Shown: positions 43,999 to 52,093 of the stretch, in pieces | How the letters are laid out: each line of letters begins with the position of its first letter | Position numbering within the stretch: the stretch's first letter is position 1 | Assembly: GCF_007997015.1 (NCBI RefSeq) | Contig: NZ_VOSM01000002.1 | Coordinates: forward strand, 186,001-250,000 | Source: Lujinxingia vulgaris | GTDB taxonomy: Bacteria; Myxococcota_A; Bradymonadia; Bradymonadales; Bradymonadaceae | DNA: 64,000 nucleotides | Direction of reading: 5' to 3' | Program-made: the position numbers and the translations under genes | The notes under the pieces: generated by a model | What the model was told of the DNA's origin: nothing | Databases searched by the model: none | The model's input: only the letters and a program-made list of their open reading frames with translations

Positions 43999-45738
43999 GT
44001 GATCCGAAGAGAACTCGAGGCGCTTTCGAGCCCCCAATTTCAACAACTTGCCGCCCAATGTGGGCTGGAGCTCAGCGAGGTCGACTTCTCGCAGCTCTCC
44101 CGACGAAAGCTGCTCGCGCCCTTTGAGGCGGTAGGGGGCTACACTCGCCTGCACCTCTTTGTGCTGGCGCAGTACCTGGAGGCGGTGCGCCCGGTGCGAC
44201 ACCCCTGGGGCTCGCGCGCGGCCGAGCGCACGCTCGATGAAGTTGCGGAGCTCGGGCGTGAGCTCGAAGCGATCTTTGAGGGGTTGGTCGCCGGGCGGCT
44301 GAGCGAGGATCTGCTCTCGCGGGCCGATAAGGTCTTTCGGGATCTGGAGCGTTTTCTGGCCGACTGCGATCCTTTCGGGCCGCTTGGCGAGGTGATCGAT
44401 CTTTTGAACCCGGGCTTTGTGGCGAAGCTGCGCAACCAGGGGCGGCTCTACGCCGAGCTTCGCGGGGCGTCGCGGGCGCTGGCCGATGTGCTCCAGGGGG
44501 GAGAGCGCAAGGAGGAGCGCGAGCCGATGACGCGCCCGATGTTTCAGCTCGATGTGGAGGCGGCCGCGCGCCCGGCGCCGGTCGATGATCTGCGCTCCAC
44601 CCAGGTGATCGATGAGGTGATGGAGACGTCTGCCGGAGCGCGCGAGGCGATCGACGAGGTGCTCAACGCCGCCTCGGAGGTCTCGGAGCAGTCGGCGGCG
44701 GAGCCCTTCGAAGACGACGATGACGACTTCGGGGAGGCCACCCAGATCTTGAAGGCGCCGAGCTCTTTTCAGGAGGACGATCTTCGCTCGACGCAGGTCA
44801 TTGAGGTCTCCCTGGATGATATCGATGTGCTCGATGAGGACTCGGAGCCCTCGTCGGTGAGCGAGGCCAGTGAGGCTGACGAGCAGGAGAGCGAGCTGGC
44901 CGAGGAGAGCTCCGACCCGATTTTGCTGACCGAGGAGAAGTCCGCGCCGGAAGAGGCTCCCGGGCCTACGCGGGCGTTTCGCCGCGCCTCACAGCCCACC
45001 GAGCGAACCCGCGATCTGAACGAGCGTCTGGCGCGGCTGCGCGGCGACTTGAGTGAGGCCGAAGAGACCCCGCCGCCGGCGGTGGAGGCCGAGGCCGGTG
45101 GTGAGATCACCGCGCCCGGCGATGATCTGGCCGCGCGTATTGCGATCCTCAACGAGCAGCGCGAGCGCTACATCAAAGAGCAGGCCTGGGAGGAGCTCGC
45201 CGCGCTTTATGAGGACGGCATTGAGCTCTTCGGGGCGCCGGCCGAGCGCCAGCAGGTCTTCCTGGTGTTGGCGATGCTCTACGAGGTGAAGCTGCGCCAG
45301 AAAGAGCAGGCCTTTGATGCGTTTGCGCGGGCGTTTGCCGAACGTCGGGCCGAGGCAGGGCGTGCCAAGGCGCTGGAAGGGCTGCAGCGCCTGGGGAGGG
45401 CGGCGAGCCTGCACCAGCGCTATGTGGAGTGGATTCAGACCCAGCTCTCCACGCCCCTGGCCGATGAGGAGCGCGAAGGGTTGCAGAAGGAGCTCGCCCT
45501 GGCGCTCTTCTCGGACCGTCAGTACCAGAAGGCCTTTCTGTGCTACGCCTCGTTTCTGGCGGACGATCCGGAGCGCAACATCAACCCGGGCAATCTCGCT
45601 CAGCTCAGTCGGCTGGGAGAGTACGTGGAGGGCGAGGAGGTCGCCGCGTTCTACCAGGATCTTCTGGAGCAAGAACTCAGCAATCCGGTGGCGGCGCTTT
45701 TGCGCGAGCATCAGCAGAGCGCGCTGAAGGCGGAGTAA
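43999..45738 (+). CDS. Repeat-containing protein with TPR-like C-terminus
   Basis: This 579-residue protein (GTG start, CGAGG upstream) has three parts. Residues about 1-165 form a helical domain; 185-330 is an acidic, low-complexity region with a repeated motif: DDLRSTQVIDE and DDLRSTQVIEV, plus EATQILKAP. The C-terminal part (about 370-560) is helical, with the spacing of TPR repeats (YIKEQAWEELAALYEDGIE and later). 'S/T-T-Q-V' motifs are common in myxobacterial zinc-ribbon and kinase-associated proteins and could be phosphothreonine sites for FHA domains (inference). No signal peptide. The next gene has related motifs, so they may act together. Confidence 0.65.
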   Translation: MIRRELEALSSPQFQQLAAQCGLELSEVDFSQLSRRKLLAPFEAVGGYTRLHLFVLAQYLEAVRPVRHPWGSRAAERTLDEVAELGRELEAIFEGLVAGRLSEDLLSRADKVFRDLERFLADCDPFGPLGEVIDLLNPGFVAKLRNQGRLYAELRGASRALADVLQGGERKEEREPMTRPMFQLDVEAAARPAPVDDLRSTQVIDEVMETSAGAREAIDEVLNAASEVSEQSAAEPFEDDDDDFGEATQILKAPSSFQEDDLRSTQVIEVSLDDIDVLDEDSEPSSVSEASEADEQESELAEESSDPILLTEEKSAPEEAPGPTRAFRRASQPTERTRDLNERLARLRGDLSEAEETPPPAVEAEAGGEITAPGDDLAARIAILNEQRERYIKEQAWEELAALYEDGIELFGAPAERQQVFLVLAMLYEVKLRQKEQAFDAFARAFAERRAEAGRAKALEGLQRLGRAASLHQRYVEWIQTQLSTPLADEEREGLQKELALALFSDRQYQKAFLCYASFLADDPERNINPGNLAQLSRLGEYVEGEEVAAFYQDLLEQELSNPVAALLREHQQSALKAE

Positions 45739-45977
45739 CGCGAAGGCATCGCAGAGGGCGCTGAAGGCGCGCGAGCCATCCTCCCGTGATGTTGGCGCTT
45801 TTACGGTGCGGGGGGCTATGATAACAATTCGATACTTGACATAGTGTGATGAGGTCCTTCCTTGCGAGGTGAACGCGGAGAAGTGGAAGGAACCCGGAAG
45901 GTGTCATGTTATCGACGTGCGGGCGCGATGGTGCGTCCCGTACAGCGCAACGCTTCGGCAAGGCTCAGGAGATGCCG

Positions 45978-48077
45978 GTGAAGATCTGCCCATCATGCAA
46001 CGCCCGTGTGCAACCTCAGGCAGCGAGCTGCCCCGGCTGCGGGAAGGCGTTTGAAGAGCGCGCCCCCCGACAGACGATGATGGGGATTCCGGCGGTCTTC
46101 GATGAGGAGAGCGAGGCGGCGATCCAGGAGGGGCGCACGGCGGCCGCGCCGCGCAGCACGCTCTTCGGGTTGCCGGCGATCACCGGCGCCGAGAGTGGCG
46201 AGGAGCATGAGGCGCGCACCGCGATGGTCTCGGCCCATGATCTTCCCTTTCAGCACGCGACCGAAGCTGGGGGCGAAGATGACTCGACCCGCCAGGTGGA
46301 CGCGGCGAAGTTGCGCCAGGCTTTTGAAGCGCAAAAGGTCGACCCGCGTGCGACGGCGTTTGGAATGCCCTCGCCGGTGGGGCCGGGAGCGCCCAATCGC
46401 GAGCCACGGCCGACGCCGGTGGCGCCCGCTCAGCCGTCGGAAGAAGACCAGGTGATGTCGGCCTGGGGGCTTGGTGAGGAGAGCAGCGAGGGGCTTGCCA
46501 CGCAGGTGCTCTCGGCGACGGATTTTGCCAACCCCGACACCGGGGGCGGGAGCATGTCGGTCGATAAGAGTGAGGGCGCGCGCGGAGATGGTGGGCGTCT
46601 GCACACCTTGATGGGGATGTCGCTGGAGGAAGAGAGCGACATCATGGCCGGGGGCGGCGCGATGCGTGTGGGCGGCGTGCAGAGCGACGCCGACGATGCG
46701 CCCACCCAGGCGATGAGTGTGGCGCAGCTTAAGGCGGGGGCCGAGAAGTTGGGGAAGGGCGCCAGTCTGCGCGATCGCCTCAAGAAGAGTGTGCAGAAAG
46801 CCGAGCGCACACCGCTTCCGACACCTTCTGATCTTCGTGCCGATGATCTTCGCACCGACGTGATGCCGGGCAAGCTCAGTGTGCCGGGGCCTGGCGAGGT
46901 GAGGGAGAACCCCTTTAAACGCTCGGCCAACCGGGATACGCCGCGAAGCGGGGTCTATAAGGTGGCGCGGCGCGGGCGTGAGGGCGGCGCCGAAGGCGGT
47001 GGCATGGCCGAAGACTCCGGCGTGCTCAGCACCACCGGGACCTACCAGGTGGGCAATGCGACCAGTGAGCCGCTGCGCGAGCAGCCTTTTGGTGATGGCG
47101 AGGGGCCGCGCACCGCGTTTCCGACCAGCAGCGCGCCGCCGTCGGCGGCGCGTCCGGCGCCCGGGCTGACGCAGCCCGACGCCGACACCGATGTCGGAGA
47201 TCCTTCGCTGGCGCAGGCTGCCGGGCCGAACCCCTGGCAACGAAGCTCCACCGGGCCGCGTTTTGGCATCAAGCTGCCGGAGCCCGGGGAGGCGGCTGCG
47301 GCGCCGACGATCGAAGAGGTGCCTGAGCCGGGGCTCGAAGCGCTGGAGCCGGTGGCTCCGCAGCAGGTCGCGCCGGTTGAGGAGTCGCTGCCCGAGGTTC
47401 AGCCTGTGCAGCCGGCGCCTCAACGCACGGCGGCGCCCTTTGCCGAGGCGACGCCGGCGCCGGGGCTTGAGTCACCGGTCGGTGGTGCGAACTTCGGCGC
47501 GACACCGGCGCCGGGGGCTCTCGGGTCGCAACCTTTTGGAGCTTCGGCCAGTGGTGCGAACTTCGGTGGAACGCCGGCGCCGGGTGCCGGGTCAGCGCAA
47601 CCTTTTGGCGCGCCTTCTCCCGGCTCTGGTGTGCTTCATCAGCCTGCGCAGCAGAGCGCGCCGATGGCGACTCATCAGGCCGCGCCGGTGGTTCCGCAGG
47701 CGACGGCCGCTTCAGGTGCGACCGGGGGCGCGGAGGCGCTTGTGGCCACGCTGCAGAAGGTCTGCGGGGTGATGGCCGGTGTGACCCTGGTAGCAGCGAC
47801 CGCGCTGGGCGTGGTCGGCGGAGGTGCGCTGACAGCCCTGACGCTTGTGCCGGCGGTGATGGGTGTGCTGGCGATTTTGTTGCCTTTTCTGCCCATCTCG
47901 CGCGGGGTGGCTTCGGCGGGTTTTGCGCTGGTGTCGCTTGCGACGCTCGGGGCGGTGGTGGCCAGCGCACTCGGCGGCAGTGCGGCGCTTGCGCTTTTCG
48001 TACAGTTCGGCGGCGGGTTGCTCGCCGGGTTTGCGGCGGCGTTTCCGCTGGTGCTCAAGCTGGTCAAGCCTTCGTAA
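45978..48077 (+). CDS. Zinc-ribbon protein with TQV motifs and membrane C-terminus
   Basis: This protein of about 699 residues begins with MKICPSCNARVQPQAASCPG, a zinc ribbon with paired CxxC. GTG 45978 is chosen because AGGAG lies exactly six bases upstream; an ATG six bases earlier abuts the site. Most of the protein (about 25-580) is low-complexity and contains short recurring motifs: TMMGIPA, TLFGLPA, TAFGMPS, TLMGMS, and T-Q-V/A-x (ATQVLSATDF, PTQAMSVAQL). It is then Pro/Ala-rich with a 23-residue tandem repeat. The last 100 residues hold about three membrane helices. This layout occurs in myxobacterial regulatory scaffolds; the specific role is unknown. The zinc ribbon would face the cytosol. 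Confidence 0.7.
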   Translation: MKICPSCNARVQPQAASCPGCGKAFEERAPRQTMMGIPAVFDEESEAAIQEGRTAAAPRSTLFGLPAITGAESGEEHEARTAMVSAHDLPFQHATEAGGEDDSTRQVDAAKLRQAFEAQKVDPRATAFGMPSPVGPGAPNREPRPTPVAPAQPSEEDQVMSAWGLGEESSEGLATQVLSATDFANPDTGGGSMSVDKSEGARGDGGRLHTLMGMSLEEESDIMAGGGAMRVGGVQSDADDAPTQAMSVAQLKAGAEKLGKGASLRDRLKKSVQKAERTPLPTPSDLRADDLRTDVMPGKLSVPGPGEVRENPFKRSANRDTPRSGVYKVARRGREGGAEGGGMAEDSGVLSTTGTYQVGNATSEPLREQPFGDGEGPRTAFPTSSAPPSAARPAPGLTQPDADTDVGDPSLAQAAGPNPWQRSSTGPRFGIKLPEPGEAAAAPTIEEVPEPGLEALEPVAPQQVAPVEESLPEVQPVQPAPQRTAAPFAEATPAPGLESPVGGANFGATPAPGALGSQPFGASASGANFGGTPAPGAGSAQPFGAPSPGSGVLHQPAQQSAPMATHQAAPVVPQATAASGATGGAEALVATLQKVCGVMAGVTLVAATALGVVGGGALTALTLVPAVMGVLAILLPFLPISRGVASAGFALVSLATLGAVVASALGGSAALALFVQFGGGLLAGFAAAFPLVLKLVKPS
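47482..47619 (+). repeat. 69-bp tandem repeat inside the zinc-ribbon gene
   Basis: Two consecutive 69-base units (47482-47550, 47551-47619) encode the 23-residue pattern GANFG-TPAPG-xx-QPFGA. They are similar but not identical at the DNA level, with most changes at third positions, so they are old enough to be under protein-level selection. A partial third copy follows. Confidence 0.75.
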
Positions 48078-48230
48078 GTGATGGGGGGCCAGTGGCGGGA
48101 GGGTGCGCCGGCTGGAAAACCTGCTAAGCTGTGCGCCCGCTGACGCGCTGCGTCGGCGCGATGCCGGGTGCGCCGGGTTGCTCGACGGGCGAGCGCTCCG
48201 GGGCTACCGCCAGCTCAGAAGGTGTGCGCT

Positions 48231-49430
48231 TTGAAGGTGATCGTTCAGAAGTTCGGGGGATCCTCACTCTCAGACCTTAGCAAGATCCGGCAGGTCGCCG
48301 AGGCGATTGTGGCCACCCGGGAGCGCGGCTACCAGGTGGTGGCGGTGGTCTCCGCGATGGGCGATACCACCGACGATCTTCTGGGGATGGCCAATGAGCT
48401 TGCGGCCAGCCCCTCGCGCCGTGAGCTCGATATGCTGCTCTCGGTGGGGGAGCGCATCAGTATGGCGCTGATGTCGATCGCCATTCAGGCCCGCGGCCAT
48501 GAGGCGGTGAGTCTGACCGGGTCGCAGTGCGGCATCATCACGACGGCTAGCCACTCCAACGCGCGCATCATCGACGTGCGACCCTTTCGGGTGCAGGACG
48601 AGTTGGCGCAGGGGCGCATTGTGATCGTGGCGGGCTTTCAGGGGACGAGCTACCGGCGGGATGTGACGACGCTGGGCCGCGGCGGCAGCGACACCACCGC
48701 GGTGGCGCTGGCGGCGGCGCTGGGGGCGGAGGCCTGCGAGATCTACAGCGATGTCGACGGCGTCTTCAGCGCCGATCCTCGGGTGGTGCTCAGCGCGCGC
48801 CAGCTCGAGAGCTTGAGCTACGAGGAGATGCAGGAGATGGCGCGCGCCGGCGCGAAAGTGCTCAATGAGCAGGCCGTGGAGTTTGCGCGCCGCGCCCAGA
48901 TCGCGCTCTACGCCCGCAGCACGCAGATGCGCGGGGAGGGGGGCACAGTGGTGCGCGTGGATCTTCCCCAGGCGGAGCTTTCGCGCCTGGAGGAGGGGCG
49001 GCCGGCGGTGGCCGTGAGCCATATTCGGCGCGGACTTCGGGTGCGTGCCGGGGAGAGCGCCGACCGAGCCGCCGAGGCCATTGAGGCGCTGGCCACGGTG
49101 AGTTTCGACTGGCAGCCCGGCCGCAGCCTGGATGCATTTATCGGGCTCGATGACGTGCACGGTGTGGCCGAGCTTGAGGCGTCGTTGCGGGCGCTCGGCG
49201 CGGATGTGGAGGTCAGCCAGCCGGGGATGATCAGCGTGGTGGGGCTGGGGGTCGGCGGGCAGACGCGCTGGAGCCGGCTTGGCGAGGCGGCGCTGCGGGA
49301 GGCCGGGGTGACGAGCCTGGGGCTGAGCGCGAGCCTTGCGCGCTTGAGCTGGATCGTGGCCGCCGATCAGGTGGAGACGGGGGCCAACGCCCTTCATGAG
49401 GCTTTTGTGGGTGAGGCGCTGCCAGCCTGA
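48231..49430 (+). CDS. lysC: Aspartate kinase
   Basis: This 399-residue enzyme makes aspartyl phosphate, the first step to Lys, Thr and Met. The kinase domain opens with [12 protein letters not shown] (K-FGGSS motif), then [45 protein letters not shown] and [15 protein letters not shown], all canonical. The C-terminal 150 residues form two ACT domains for feedback regulation; the last is [12 protein letters not shown]. The start is TTG 48231, with GAAGG seven bases upstream and homology beginning at once; the longer frame adds unrelated residues. It stands alone. Confidence 0.93.
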   Translation: MKVIVQKFGGSSLSDLSKIRQVAEAIVATRERGYQVVAVVSAMGDTTDDLLGMANELAASPSRRELDMLLSVGERISMALMSIAIQARGHEAVSLTGSQCGIITTASHSNARIIDVRPFRVQDELAQGRIVIVAGFQGTSYRRDVTTLGRGGSDTTAVALAAALGAEACEIYSDVDGVFSADPRVVLSARQLESLSYEEMQEMARAGAKVLNEQAVEFARRAQIALYARSTQMRGEGGTVVRVDLPQAELSRLEEGRPAVAVSHIRRGLRVRAGESADRAAEAIEALATVSFDWQPGRSLDAFIGLDDVHGVAELEASLRALGADVEVSQPGMISVVGLGVGGQTRWSRLGEAALREAGVTSLGLSASLARLSWIVAADQVETGANALHEAFVGEALPA

Positions 49431-49451
49431 GGGCGCATGCCAGAAGTTGGC

Positions 49452-50102
49452 TCAGGGCGCGGGGTTGAGCCAGGTGAGCGCCTCGGGGGCGATGAGCTGG
49501 CTCCAGCTCTCCAGCCCCGCCATCTTCGCCTGAAGCTCGTCCGGGCCCACCCACTCGCCAACCATTTTGTCGGTCTCACGCACGCGGATCTGATCGGGGC
49601 TCCCGACGTGGTAGGCGCTGAAGACCACTCCCAGGTGCACCTTGCCGACCTCGTTGGTGTCGTCGTTGATGAGCCCGCGGTAGGTCAGGGTGAGGGGTTG
49701 ATCGATGTAGAGCTCTTCGTAGAGCTCCACGAGCATACCGGTCCAGAGGGCGTCGTCGGGGCGATGAAGTTCGGCCGGCGCGTCGCTTGTCTTGTCGCGG
49801 GCGATGTGTCCGCCCACGCCCAGCGAGAGCTTGTCATGAAGGCGCGCTTCGCCCTGGGTGGGGAGGCGGCGCAGGCGAAAGAGCTCGGTGTCGTTGTGAA
49901 CCACCACGTAGGGGATGAGCTGCTTGCGGCTCGGATCGTCTTCGAGAGGCGCCCGCAGCGCCCACTGCAGGCGTCCGGCCAGTTCGGCGTAGTGGCGGGC
50001 CTGCGCATCGGGTCGGAAGCCATGCTCAAGCGCGCTGAGGGCTTCGAGCTCGGCGCGGGGGACAAAGGCAATGGTCTCGTCGGCGTAGCGTGCGGGGCTC
50101 AT
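49452..50102 (-). CDS. Nudix-like phosphoesterase
   Basis: This 216-residue protein starts at ATG 50102 with AGGAG seven bases upstream. It resembles the 'phosphoesterase' Nudix branch: LIPYVVVHNDTELFRLRRL, EARLHDKLSLGVGGHI, then a Nudix-box-like helix MLVELYEELYI, and LINDDTNEVGKVHLGVVF. In the canonical box (GX5EX7REUXEEXGU) an Arg stands where Val is here, so metal/substrate binding may be altered. These proteins usually hydrolyse nucleoside diphosphate derivatives. It is monocistronic and follows the candidate ncRNA gene. Confidence 0.75.
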   Translation of the reverse strand: MSPARYADETIAFVPRAELEALSALEHGFRPDAQARHYAELAGRLQWALRAPLEDDPSRKQLIPYVVVHNDTELFRLRRLPTQGEARLHDKLSLGVGGHIARDKTSDAPAELHRPDDALWTGMLVELYEELYIDQPLTLTYRGLINDDTNEVGKVHLGVVFSAYHVGSPDQIRVRETDKMVGEWVGPDELQAKMAGLESWSQLIAPEALTWLNPAP

Positions 50103-50274
50103 CTGGGGGCTCCTGGCGAAGGGGGCGAGGGGGTAGAGACGCGCGAGTTGTGAGGTCGTGATGTGTGGCAGAGGATCGCGCGGGAACTCGGCGCGGGCAC
50201 TGTGGCCGGGGGCGGGCGGGCTGACAAGGGGCGAGTGGCCGGGGGCTACAGCTTGGTTGGAAAATTCTACCAAG

Positions 50275-50562
50275 AAAAAAGCGAGGCCCCTGGGAGGGGC
50301 CTCGCTTTCTGAGCCGCGTGTGCTCTCGTGTGCGAAGTAAGTAGGAGGGATTTTGGTAGGATTTCCAGGAAGGAAATGGGGTGGGATATCAGGAAGATAT
50401 GGGGAAGGATGCAACCTACCTCGCACACGACAGAACACGCGGCCTTTCTTGCGTACTCACGATGTAAAACTGAAGCGGCCGGCTTTCTATTCCGAAGAGA
50501 CTGTAAAGTATCAGTGTTACTGGAACCTGTCACCTTTTGTCTCTGTGCTTCGCGCCTTACGC
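50275..50562 (-). ncRNA. Novel structured RNA candidate (about 290 nt)
   Basis: The minus-strand transcript would fold into a long arm made of 50421-50443 paired with 50313-50335 (21 of 23 pairs). Inside it, GGUAGG (50420-50415) pairs with CCUACC (50360-50355) and encloses two hairpins: AUAUC-UUCCU-GAUAU (50400-50386) and AUUUCC-UUCCU-GGAAAU (50377-50361). They share an identical UUCCU loop and are flanked by C/U-rich single strands (CCUUCCCC, CCCACCCC). The 5' part (about 50560-50450) has more stems, including AGAGAC/GUCUCU (50544-50539/50501-50496). A terminator ending in six U residues closes it. The pyrimidine loops could bind Shine-Dalgarno sequences. It does not match tmRNA, RNase P, SRP or 6S RNA signatures. 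Base composition is visibly less GC-rich than around it. Confidence 0.62.
50282..50304 (-). terminator. Terminator of the candidate ncRNA
   Basis: CGAGGCCCC (50282-50290) pairs with GGGGCCTCG (50296-50304) around a five-base loop. On the minus strand TTTTTT follows after one C, giving a canonical intrinsic terminator that reads in the RNA's direction. Confidence 0.85.
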
Positions 50563-50567
50563 ACTCT

Positions 50568-50595
50568 AAATTACAGCCGTGGTGGAAAATGTCAA
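50568..50595 (-). promoter_or_regulatory. Promoter candidate for the ncRNA
   Basis: On the minus strand a perfect TTGACA (50595-50590) is followed after 16 bases by TAATTT (50573-50568). The -10 is only a partial match, but the region is AT-rich. It predicts a transcript start near 50562, between the upstream gene's terminator and the first hairpin. Confidence 0.5.
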
Positions 50596-50620
50596 CCACA
50601 CTGTAAAAAATAAATGAAAA

Positions 50621-50651
50621 AAAACGCCCCCGAGGGCTTCGGGGGCGTTTT
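50621..50651 (-). terminator. Terminator of the pseudokinase-PEGA gene
   Basis: A 13-bp perfect inverted repeat (50621-50633/50639-50651) gives GGGGGCGTTTTTTTTC on the minus strand. This strong intrinsic terminator lies 43 bases after the stop at 50694 and insulates the downstream ncRNA. Confidence 0.9.
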
Positions 50652-50693
50652 CGGGGCGAAAAACAGGGAGGATCGGGCGATCTTACCGGGGGG

Positions 50694-52091
50694 TTAGCGA
50701 TCGTCGGGTTGCAGGGTGATTCGCAGATCCTGGCCGGCGAGTGACTCTTCGACGCGCAGATTTTGATCCTGATAGCCCTCCAGGCGCAGCACAAAGTCGA
50801 CGCCTTGCTGTCCTTCGAAGACATAATCGGTCAGCGCCTGGGGGGTGGCACCCAGGAGGCGCTCCTCGCCGCCCTCGGGGCTCAGGGTGTAGAGGCGGGC
50901 GCCGGGGGGCTCGGAGTGAATCTGCAGGCCGGAGGTGAGCACCTGGGCTGTGGGGCCTTCGGGCTCGGTGCTGGCGTCGTCGGCGGGTCTTCCCATGGCG
51001 AAGAAGAACCAGCCCAGGTTGGAGAGGATAAAGAGCGCCAGGGCCAGGGTGAGCAGGTAACCGCTGGGTCGCGGAGTGATGGGACCGGTCTGGCGAGGGG
51101 TTTCGTAGGCCGGCGCGTGGGTCTCATCGCTTCGATCGGCGGGAGCAACCTCGGTGTTGCGATCGGGCGTGGGGGCGGGGGCCGGCGATGTGGCGGGGGT
51201 TGTGTCGGGCTCGGGGCCGTGGACGGCCAGGCGAAGCTCGCGGGCGAAGTCGGCGAGTGAGGGCCAGCGGCGGGCGGGATCGCGCTGGAGGGCGCGGTCG
51301 ATCACCTCGGAGATCGCCGCTTCGACGCCGAGCTCTTCGAGCGTGGGCGCGGGCTCGGTGGCGATGCGCACGAGCCCTTCGCTGGCGTCGATGGGATCGT
51401 CGAAATAGGGGTGCACGCCGCTCAACGCCTTGTAGGCCAGGGCGCCCAGGGCCCATTGATCGGCGGAGGCGCGCGCTGAGGCGGGAAGCTCAGCCTCATC
51501 TTCGCGGGCGAAGAGCTCCGGGGCGAAGGCGTCGACAAGATCGGTGGTGAGCGCGGCGTGGGGCAGCGCGCGCAGCTCATCGAGCGTCAGCCCGATGGAA
51601 AAGAAGGAGAGGTTGGCGCGCTCAAAGGCCTCGGGGCCTTCGGGAAGTCGCACCCAGCGGGCGGTGAGCCCTCCGTGGAAGAGCTCGCGCTTGTGCGCCC
51701 GCTCCAGGATCTCAGCCAGGCGCTCCACAAGTTGCACGACTTCGCCAGGTGGCAGTGTGCCGCGGCGCTCCAGCACCGCGGAGAGCGAGGTGCCCGCCGC
51801 ACTTTGTTCGATCACAAAGGGGACGCCGCGCTCCAGCTCGCCGAAATCAACGACCGAGAGCACGCCCTCGATGCGGTGGTGGCTTGCGCGCTCGGCGCTG
51901 TTGCGGATGCGCTCGATGAGCGCATCTGCGGCGCCGGCCTCCGGGAGGCCCTCAAAGATCACGACCTGCACCGGCAGCCCGAAGGGCTCCTGGGTGGCCG
52001 CGTAGCGCGAGAGCAGGCTCTCGGTGCTGATGCGCCGGTCGAGGTGGTAGCGATGCTCCAGCGCCAGGGTGCCGCCTTGAAGGTTCTCCAC
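50694..52091 (-). CDS. Membrane-bound pseudokinase with PEGA-like domain
   Basis: This 465-residue protein has a kinase-like N-terminal fold (about 12-280) in which every catalytic motif is lost: no glycine loop, no VAIK lysine (VQVVIFEG), HGGLTARWV in place of HRDLKPxN, and FFSIGL in place of DFG. The C-lobe pattern survives (ADQWALGALAYKALSGVHPYFDD and ALQRDPARRWPSLADF). A Pro/Thr linker leads to one membrane helix (YLLTLALALFILSNLGWFFF, about 345-365) and an exported C-terminal domain with PEGA features (IHSEPPGARLYTL, then VDFVLRLEGYQD). It may sense or scaffold at the membrane. It lies two bases from the ggt stop, so the two are co-transcribed. Confidence 0.8.
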   Translation of the reverse strand: MENLQGGTLALEHRYHLDRRISTESLLSRYAATQEPFGLPVQVVIFEGLPEAGAADALIERIRNSAERASHHRIEGVLSVVDFGELERGVPFVIEQSAAGTSLSAVLERRGTLPPGEVVQLVERLAEILERAHKRELFHGGLTARWVRLPEGPEAFERANLSFFSIGLTLDELRALPHAALTTDLVDAFAPELFAREDEAELPASARASADQWALGALAYKALSGVHPYFDDPIDASEGLVRIATEPAPTLEELGVEAAISEVIDRALQRDPARRWPSLADFARELRLAVHGPEPDTTPATSPAPAPTPDRNTEVAPADRSDETHAPAYETPRQTGPITPRPSGYLLTLALALFILSNLGWFFFAMGRPADDASTEPEGPTAQVLTSGLQIHSEPPGARLYTLSPEGGEERLLGATPQALTDYVFEGQQGVDFVLRLEGYQDQNLRVEESLAGQDLRITLQPDDR

Positions 52092-52093
52092 GA

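Larger units (their letters stand above)
50103..50693. other. Long AT-richer intergenic region carrying the ncRNA
   Basis: The 591 bases between the Nudix-like and pseudokinase genes contain the candidate RNA gene (50275-50562), its promoter and two terminators. Short open frames in it overlap on all strands and have no recognisable protein features. About 50103-50270 shows nothing beyond what could be the leader of the Nudix-like gene. Confidence 0.7.

Noticed and set aside
50275..50562. Identification of the RNA as tmRNA, RNase P, SRP or 6S RNA
   Set aside because: None of the conserved cores of these RNAs (tmRNA ends, RNase P CR motifs, the SRP GGAAGGAAGCA-type loop, a 6S central bubble) is visible.
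50328..50613. Small plus-strand open frames in the ncRNA region
   Set aside because: They have no recognisable domain, overlap in several frames, and run through strong stems; a structured RNA explains the sequence better.
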